A stretch of DNA of 11,240 bases from an uncultured Flammeovirgaceae bacterium. Lineage in GTDB: Bacteria; Bacteroidota; Bacteroidia; Cytophagales; Cyclobacteriaceae. The DNA lies in assembly GCA_946886805.1 (NCBI GenBank), contig CAMPJM010000091.1:1-11240 (forward strand), in the 5' to 3' direction. Position 1 is the stretch's first letter. Every line of letters starts with the position of its first letter. A program made the position numbers and the translations under genes. Below the pieces are notes generated by a model. That model saw only the letters and a program-made list of their open reading frames with translations, was not told the origin of the DNA and did no database searches. This document shows, in pieces, positions 6,647 through 11,240 of this stretch.

Positions 6647-7123
6647 ATGGCAGAAAACCAGAAAAGACCTGAAGACTTTTATCAGACTGTTAATTTTCAT
6701 TTCCGGGTTGAATTTTCTTTGCCCGAGAAAAAGAAAGAATATGATATCCGGTTTCAATCTGTTACTGGTCTTGATTCCACCATTGAAACCGAAACTGTGA
6801 AAGAAGGGGGTGAAAATAGGTACGAACATGTGGTTCCCTCCCGAAGAAAATATGGGCCGCTTACTTTAAAGCGAGGTCTCTTAAAACCAGAAGACTCCGC
6901 ATTAACGGATTGGCTGAAAAGGGCTTTTGACGATGAAAAGGTGGAACCTATAAGCGAAGTAAACATAAAGCTGCTCAATGAAGCCCACCAACCGCTGATG
7001 TACTGGACCATTAACAATGTGTGGCCCAGGAGCTGGAAAGTGGGAGAACTCAATGCCATGCAGGGAGAAATCCTGGTTGAAACACTCGAGCTTAATTATA
7101 ATCGGCTGGTATTTAAAAGTTAA
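6647..7123 (+). CDS. Second gp19-like tube protein, probable tube initiator (Pvc5-like)
   Basis: This 158-residue paralogue starts six bases after the main tube gene. It keeps the family landmarks: VNFHFRVEFSLP (15-26), FQSVTGLDSTIETETVKEGG (36-55), LTLKRGLL (72-79), IKLLNEAHQPLMYWTINNVWP (107-127) and ETLELNYNRL (145-154). It differs by a longer charged N-terminal loop (PEKKKEYD, 26-33) and a different C-terminal end. In PVC and Afp, gp19-like paralogues such as Pvc5 form the first ring between hub and tube. The identity of the LLNE-HQP block in both proteins, visible even in the DNA (CTGCTCAATGA in each), shows that they arose by duplication. The initiator role is inferred from gene position immediately before the Pvc6/Pvc7-like genes. 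Confidence 0.92.
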   Translation: MAENQKRPEDFYQTVNFHFRVEFSLPEKKKEYDIRFQSVTGLDSTIETETVKEGGENRYEHVVPSRRKYGPLTLKRGLLKPEDSALTDWLKRAFDDEKVEPISEVNIKLLNEAHQPLMYWTINNVWPRSWKVGELNAMQGEILVETLELNYNRLVFKS

Positions 7124-7127
7124 GGAT

Positions 7128-7295
7128 ATGCCTATAGAGGTTAGGGAACTCGTCATTAAAGCGACTGTAGTGCAAGATGATACCGGCAGTGGAAGCAGTA
7201 CTTCATCCGGTAAAAATATTACGCCTAATGAGCAGATCATCAATGCTTGTGTTGAAAAGATATTGGAAATATTAAGAGATAGAGATGAGCGATAG
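7128..7295 (+). CDS. Small DUF5908 / Pvc6-like protein
   Basis: The correct start is the ATG at 7128, four bases after the tube paralogue's stop. A longer in-frame reading from 7017 would lie inside the tube gene and is not supported. The 55-residue product begins MPIEVRELVIKATV, the typical opening of small DUF5908 proteins found in Bacteroidota contractile systems. A flexible Gly/Ser stretch (20-28) and a C-terminal helix (about 33-50, IINACVEKILEILRDR) follow. It overlaps the next gene by 11 bases, so the two are probably translated together. Pvc6, the small gene at the same place in PVC, has no well-defined function. Equivalence is by position and size and is not certain at the sequence level. 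Confidence 0.82.
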   Translation: MPIEVRELVIKATVVQDDTGSGSSTSSGKNITPNEQIINACVEKILEILRDRDER

Positions 7296-7986
7296 AAAAA
7301 AGTTAGAAAAGCTTATAATTAAAACCTTTGCTAACAGGGATTTTACGGGAGAAGATGCTTCCAGAAAATTTACCGCGCCTATCAATCCGGAATCTTTTAC
7401 CAAAAATTATAAGGTAGACCTTGACACCCGGACAGGCTCAGGAAATAATGGCACTGAACCGGGATTTAAATCCACCTCACCTGAAGAATTGCGCCTTGAT
7501 TTTACGCTCGACGGCACTGGTACAATGGAAGGGTATGTGGAAGAATATAAAAAAATGAGTGTTCATGATCAGCTTGACAGGTTTTTAAAGTGTGCCTATA
7601 ATTTTGATGGGGATATCCATCGTCCAAGATTTCTAATTATTATTTGGGGCTCAGAAATCAATTTCAGATGCGTTCTTTCTAACCTCGATATCAATTACAC
7701 ACTTTTTGATCCTGACGGGGCGCCCTTAAGGGTAAAGATCACGGCGACCTTTTTAAACTACAAAGCAAGGGAAGAGAGGTTGGCTGAAGAAAGACAGAGT
7801 TCGCCAGACCTTACCCATTACAGAAAATTAGAGGAAGGAAATCGCCTGGATCTACTGGCTTATGGCATTTATAATGATCCCAAATACTTTCTTCAGGTAG
7901 GGAAAGTAAATGGATTGAGTAGCATAAGAAATGTAAAAGCCGGTACCGATCTATATTTCCCTCCCTTTGATAAAAATGAATTATAA
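7285..7986 (+). CDS. Hub/baseplate protein with C-terminal LysM domain (Pvc7 / Afp7-like)
   Basis: The 233-residue protein has the CIS tube-protein N-terminal domain: FTAPINPESFTKNYKVDLD (29-47), a Gly/Thr-rich loop, a beta hairpin around LRLDFTLDGTGT (69-80), VHDQLDRFLKCAYNFDGDIHRPRFLIIIWG (93-122) and LFDPDGAPLRVKITATFLNYK (140-160). A charged linker (161-172) leads to a LysM-like module (about 173-228) with NRLDLLAYGIYNDP and a closing YFPPF. In PVC and Afp, the counterpart sits between spike hub and tube and helps start tube assembly. The LysM domain is thought to act in protein contacts within the baseplate, though the fold can also bind peptidoglycan. The start ATG at 7285 overlaps the preceding gene by 11 bases. 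The stop overlaps the next start by one base (TAATG). Confidence 0.92.
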   Translation: MSDRKKLEKLIIKTFANRDFTGEDASRKFTAPINPESFTKNYKVDLDTRTGSGNNGTEPGFKSTSPEELRLDFTLDGTGTMEGYVEEYKKMSVHDQLDRFLKCAYNFDGDIHRPRFLIIIWGSEINFRCVLSNLDINYTLFDPDGAPLRVKITATFLNYKAREERLAEERQSSPDLTHYRKLEEGNRLDLLAYGIYNDPKYFLQVGKVNGLSSIRNVKAGTDLYFPPFDKNEL

Positions 7987-9758
7987 TGGAAGAATTGCTC
8001 ATTCCCAATACTTCACTACACGACGTTGTCAGTTACGATATCCTAATTGATGACGCCGTAATCAGCCGTGCTTACCAAATATTATCCCTTTCCGTCAGCA
8101 AGGAGATCAATCGGATACCTTTTGCAAAAATAGTAATGAGGGACGGAGAGGCTGCCGACAAAACCTTTGCAGTGAGTGAGGAAGAGCTATTTATTCCCGG
8201 TAAAAAAATAAAAATAAAAATTGGAAGGGACGGAGAAAACAACCAGGTGTTTGCCGGAATAATTACCAAACATGCTATACGGATAAAAGAAAATGGAAAC
8301 GGGGAACTGCTCGTAGAATGCAGGGATGAGGCAGTTAAAATGACGATCGGCAGAAATAGCAGGTACTTTGAAAATATGAAAGACAGTGAAGTATTTGATG
8401 AACTGATAAGTGGCTATAGCGGCGTGTCCAGTGATTCAGAAGCGACCTCCTTACAACATAAAGAGCTAGTGCAACACCATATTTCCGATTGGGACTTTAT
8501 GCTTTTACGAACTGAAGCCAATGGGATGTTGGTGAATGTAGAAGACGGAAATATCAAAATATCAAAACCTGATACGTCTCCTGAGCCCGTGCTCCAGGTA
8601 ACTTACGGAACCAGCTTATTGGAATTTGAAGCAGAAATGGACGCACGCAATCAATGGAAAAAAGTAGAAGCAAAATCGTGGGATTATGCAGACCAGGGTT
8701 TCTTCTCAGGAGATTCTGAGTCTTCGAATTTTACAGAACCGGGGAACATATCGGGAAGCGAACTTGCCAAGGTCATCAACCTTGAGTCTTTAAATTTGCG
8801 TCACAGCGGGTACAGGATTGAGCAAGAACTAAGAGACTGGAGTAGTGGCGTAATGATGCGCAGTAGGTTAGCAAAGATCAGGGGTAGGGCGAAATTCTCT
8901 GGTTTCTCCTCGATCAAACCAGGAGACCTTGTGAAAATTGAAGGTGTGGGAAAAAGATTTAAAGGAAAAGCCTACGTTACCGCTGTCCGGCAAGATATCG
9001 GACAAGGAATGTGGGATACTCACATCCAATTTGGTCTCGATCCGGAAAGGTATGCTGAGTCGAGGCCTAAAGCACAGGATCCTTTGGCAGGAGGACTTGT
9101 ATCCGCCATCAATGGCTTACAAATAGGAAAGGTAGTTCAGCTTGAAAATGACCCTGACGGGGAGAACAGGGTCCTTGTAAGAATTCCTACAATTGATAAT
9201 AACGCTGGCGGCATTTGGAGCAGAGTTGCCACGCTGGATGCAGGTTCTGACCGCGGCTCATTTTTTCTTCCTGAACTTGAAGATGAAGTAATTGTGGGGT
9301 TTATAAATGATGACCCGAGGGATGCAGTCATCCTCGGAATGGTACACAGCAGTGCAAAAGCTGCGCCCTTAACTGCAAAAGATGTTAACCATGAGAAAGG
9401 TTTTACCACAAGAAGTAAAATGCACATCCTGTTTAATGACGATACAAAAACGATCACCGTTGACACGCCCGCCGGAAACAGCATTGTTTTGGACGAAAAG
9501 GGAACGAAAATCGAAATTAAAGACCAGAATAAGAACAGCATAAAGATGGACAGTTCGGGTATAAAACTAGAAAGTCCCAAAAATATTGAATTAAAAGCAG
9601 GCATGAATCTGACATTATCAGCAGCAGCATCACTGACAATCGGCGGTGCTTCGCTTTCGATAAAGGCAGATGGAAATGTGAGCGTGGAAGGGGCGGTAGC
9701 TAAACTTTCCTCGCAGGGAATAACAGAAATAACTGGTTCATTGGTAAAAATAAATTAA
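7986..9758 (+). CDS. VgrG-like central spike protein (Pvc8 / Afp8)
   Basis: This 590-residue protein fuses the gp27-like hub and gp5-like spike. Residues 1 to about 365 form the gp27-like part, with segments such as YSGVSSDSEATS and HISDWDFMLLRTEANGMLV (165-183) typical of VgrG. Residues 377-455 are the OB-fold: GLQIGKVVQLENDPDGENRV, GIWSRVATLDAGSDRGSFF, LPELEDEVIVGFINDDPRDAVILG. The C-terminus (about 480-590) is a run of short alternating strands (KTITVDTPAGNSIVLDEKG, KIELKAGMNLTLS, VSVEGAVAKLS) that should trimerise into a beta-prism needle. No lysozyme or toxin domain is inserted, so it is structural. A trimer sits under the tube and pierces the target first, with the PAAR protein at its tip. 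It begins in a one-base overlap with the LysM gene. Confidence 0.95.
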   Translation: MEELLIPNTSLHDVVSYDILIDDAVISRAYQILSLSVSKEINRIPFAKIVMRDGEAADKTFAVSEEELFIPGKKIKIKIGRDGENNQVFAGIITKHAIRIKENGNGELLVECRDEAVKMTIGRNSRYFENMKDSEVFDELISGYSGVSSDSEATSLQHKELVQHHISDWDFMLLRTEANGMLVNVEDGNIKISKPDTSPEPVLQVTYGTSLLEFEAEMDARNQWKKVEAKSWDYADQGFFSGDSESSNFTEPGNISGSELAKVINLESLNLRHSGYRIEQELRDWSSGVMMRSRLAKIRGRAKFSGFSSIKPGDLVKIEGVGKRFKGKAYVTAVRQDIGQGMWDTHIQFGLDPERYAESRPKAQDPLAGGLVSAINGLQIGKVVQLENDPDGENRVLVRIPTIDNNAGGIWSRVATLDAGSDRGSFFLPELEDEVIVGFINDDPRDAVILGMVHSSAKAAPLTAKDVNHEKGFTTRSKMHILFNDDTKTITVDTPAGNSIVLDEKGTKIEIKDQNKNSIKMDSSGIKLESPKNIELKAGMNLTLSAAASLTIGGASLSIKADGNVSVEGAVAKLSSQGITEITGSLVKIN

Positions 9759-9763
9759 AAGAT

Positions 9764-10054
9764 ATGCCTCCAGCAGCAAGAGTAAGCGACCTTCATACCT
9801 GTCCGCTATTTAACGGGCCTGTACCTCATGTAGGTGGGCCGGTAACCGGACCAGGCGTTCCCACTGTTTTAATAGGCAGTATGCCTGCGGCAGTGGTAGG
9901 TGATCTTCTTGTTTGTGTGGGCCCTCCCGATTCAATTGTAAAGGGCTCTGCGACAGTATTTATTGGAGGCAGACCTGCAGCAAGGTTAGGAGATTTAACG
10001 GCGCATGGAGGCGTAATCGTGGTAGGGTTTCCAACGGTAATGATCGGAGGATAG
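9764..10054 (+). CDS. PAAR spike-tip protein (Pvc10 / Afp10-like)
   Basis: This 96-residue PAAR-domain protein contains PPAARVSDLHTCP (2-14), GPVTGPGVPTVLIGSMPAAVVGD (25-47) and the repeated partner VFIGGRPAARLGD (65-77). It closes with LTAHGGVIVVGFPTVMIGG (78-96). The PAAR repeats fold into a small cone on the VgrG trimer, and a bound metal stabilises the point; likely ligands here are among His11, Cys13, His22, Cys51 and His81. There is no extension beyond the PAAR core, hence no fused effector, so cargo must be loaded elsewhere, presumably in the tube. It lies five bases after the spike gene. In PVC and Afp, the gp25 gene comes between spike and PAAR; here the order is reversed. Confidence 0.95.
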   Translation: MPPAARVSDLHTCPLFNGPVPHVGGPVTGPGVPTVLIGSMPAAVVGDLLVCVGPPDSIVKGSATVFIGGRPAARLGDLTAHGGVIVVGFPTVMIGG

Positions 10055-10098
10055 CAACTTTGAAAATGTAAACTTGAAGAATAGTAAATCAATAAAAA

Positions 10099-10524
10099 AT
10101 GGCTGAGACATTTAACTCATTTTTAGGAACTGGTTGGTCCTTTCCCCCAACCTTTGACCATACTTCAGGTGAGGTTCAGTTGTCGTCCGATGTAATGGAT
10201 ATTGAGCAAAGCCTTCATATTCTTCTATCCACAAGTTTAGGGGAAAGGGTAATGCAGCCTAAATATGGATGCAACCTCAATGACTTTATGTTTGAGACGA
10301 TGAGCAGCTCGGTGATGGGATATATAAAGGATAGAGTAAGAAGTTCGATCCTATTTTTTGAACCAAGAATCGTCGTTGAAAAGATTGAAGTAACTGCTGA
10401 TGGCTCTTTTGATCTGATAGAAGGCAAGTTTATTATTTCTATCGATTATACCATACCTGGTACTAATTCCAGGTTCAACTATGTGTTCCCTTATTATAAA
10501 AATGAGGCACTGAAGCCAATTTAG
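10099..10524 (+). CDS. gp25-like baseplate wedge protein (Pvc9 / Afp9)
   Basis: The 141-residue protein belongs to the gp25 (GPW/gp25) family: FLGTGWSFPPTF (8-19), DIEQSLHILLSTSLGERVMQ (34-53), YGCNLNDFMFE (56-66), a helix to about 84, the conserved EPRI turn (88-91) and a C-terminal strand pair ending in IDYTIPGTNSRFNYVFPYYK (115-134). gp25 attaches the first sheath ring to the baseplate wedge; the conserved E-P-R motif contributes to the core bundle with the gp6/gp53-like parts. Forty-four bases separate it from the PAAR gene, and 48 bases separate it from the next gene. Family assignment is firm from the motif series. Confidence 0.93.
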   Translation: MAETFNSFLGTGWSFPPTFDHTSGEVQLSSDVMDIEQSLHILLSTSLGERVMQPKYGCNLNDFMFETMSSSVMGYIKDRVRSSILFFEPRIVVEKIEVTADGSFDLIEGKFIISIDYTIPGTNSRFNYVFPYYKNEALKPI

Positions 10525-10572
10525 GTTACCATTCAAACTATTGAACTCTAAATAACCCAAGATAATATTTCT

Positions 10573-11240
10573 ATGATTAATTGTGATCATTTAACCCATC
10601 CTTTTCAACACGACCCCGGCACCAGTCAGGGAGAAAGGGTTATTGATGAACTTCTATCAGGGAATTCAAAGATTGATGGTAGAACCCTGGCAGATCTCCT
10701 GGATTATTTTGCGCAGCTTTCAAGACATATTAACTTCTATGACCCTCAATTAAAGGTATCTGACTGGCAACCTTTTTTCATAAAAAGCACACCCTTTGCC
10801 CTGGCTGGCATTGTGAAATACGACGCGGAACTAAAAAGCGATAAATTCGAATTTTATAACGGACTATTCAAAAAGTTTCCCTCTAAATCAGGTTTACAGC
10901 TCATATTTTATTATTTCTATTATAGTACAATCTATCAGGTTAACTATTGGCATTTACAATTTAAGGGGAGCGGATTACCAATTGAATTTACACTCGAAAA
11001 GTTAATAAAGGACAGATTACGGGAACCCCTCAAAACCTTCATTTATCTGATGAATACCTCCTCCAAATGGAACGGCGTGAAAAGAATAGACTTCTTTAAA
11101 CTTCAACAAAATAGCGTTTGGGGGCTCGAGATTACAGACTTATATGGCACTGATATTTGTCTTGGATCACGGATAAAAGGGAAGCGCAAACAATTGGAAT
11201 ATCTTCAGGCAGAAGTTGAGAAAATCTTCCCATCCTTTAA
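10573..11240 (+). CDS. Baseplate J / Pvc11-like wedge protein, N-terminal part (cut by window end)
   Basis: An open frame starts at ATG 10573 and continues without a stop to the right edge (222 codons plus two bases). The N-terminus shows the layout seen in Bacteroidota Pvc11-type proteins: HDPGTSQGERVIDELL (about 13-28), DGRTLADLLDYFAQLSRHINFYD (about 33-55), VSDWQPFFIKS, then PFALAGIVKYD. The remainder (about 110-222) is mostly helical. Baseplate J/gp47-type proteins correspond to T4 gp6 and form the outer wedge ring that dimerises around the hub. A full-length member is much longer, so only the first part is visible. The start is 48 bases after the gp25 stop. The position right after gp25 matches the expected order. 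An unrelated protein with a similar N-terminus cannot be excluded. Confidence 0.8.
   Translation, partial: MINCDHLTHPFQHDPGTSQGERVIDELLSGNSKIDGRTLADLLDYFAQLSRHINFYDPQLKVSDWQPFFIKSTPFALAGIVKYDAELKSDKFEFYNGLFKKFPSKSGLQLIFYYFYYSTIYQVNYWHLQFKGSGLPIEFTLEKLIKDRLREPLKTFIYLMNTSSKWNGVKRIDFFKLQQNSVWGLEITDLYGTDICLGSRIKGKRKQLEYLQAEVEKIFPSF

Noticed and set aside
7017..7127. Upstream extension of the DUF5908 gene to an ATG at 7017
   Set aside because: The extra 37 codons overlap the conserved end of the tube paralogue in another frame and do not look like protein; MPIEVRELVIKATV at 7128 is the family's normal start.
9137..9604. Minus-strand open frame (155 codons) inside the spike gene
   Set aside because: It is antisense to the conserved OB-fold and needle region; hydrophobic, serine-rich composition is typical of a reverse-strand shadow.
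1..11240. CRISPR arrays, tRNA or rRNA genes, insertion sequences
   Set aside because: No regular long direct repeats with spacers, no tRNA-like cloverleaf, no transposase or flanking inverted repeats were seen on either strand.

Overview
This window is the front part of a gene cluster for an extracellular contractile injection system (eCIS), the phage-tail-like particle family that includes PVC, Afp and MAC. Most products are recognisable structural parts: tail terminator, sheath, two tail-tube proteins, hub, spike, spike tip and baseplate wedge proteins. All genes are on the + strand and tightly packed. The DNA is moderately AT-rich, most start codons lack a clear Shine-Dalgarno and sit behind A/T-rich leaders, and the window opens with the end of a Bacteroidetes-style ECF sigma factor. 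Together with the sheath sequence, this points to a member of the Bacteroidota. I cannot name the genus.

Layout. Positions 1-319 hold the C-terminal part of an ECF sigma factor whose start lies before the window. Positions 320-614 are non-coding and contain several short phased or inverted repeats; this is the likely control region of the cluster. Positions 615-2488 encode a DUF4255/Pvc16-type tail terminator and a tightly linked 422-residue protein of unknown function. A 160-base gap follows (2489-2648), holding a possible 24-codon leader ORF that overlaps the sheath start. Positions 2649-4070 encode the only sheath protein in view. Positions 4101-6155 encode two unusual cysteine-rich, mostly helical proteins that I cannot match to any PVC or Afp component. 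Positions 6176-7123 encode two gp19-like tube proteins. Positions 7128-9758 encode a small DUF5908 (Pvc6-like) protein, the Pvc7-like LysM protein and the Pvc8/VgrG-like spike, all overlapping or nearly touching. Positions 9764-10524 encode a PAAR tip and a gp25-like wedge protein. From 10573 to the end runs the N-terminal third or so of a Pvc11-like (baseplate J family) protein, cut by the window edge.

How it fits together. By analogy with PVC and Afp, the gp19 proteins stack into the inner tube and the sheath polymerises around it. The terminator caps the distal end. The Pvc7/VgrG/PAAR group forms the hub and spike, and gp25 and Pvc11 begin the wedge that holds the sheath to the baseplate. 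The second wedge protein, fibre, tape measure, AAA+ ATPase and toxin cargo are not in view and would be expected downstream. The most novel part is the cysteine-rich pair between sheath and tube; the 422-residue protein after the terminator is the second unassigned structural candidate.
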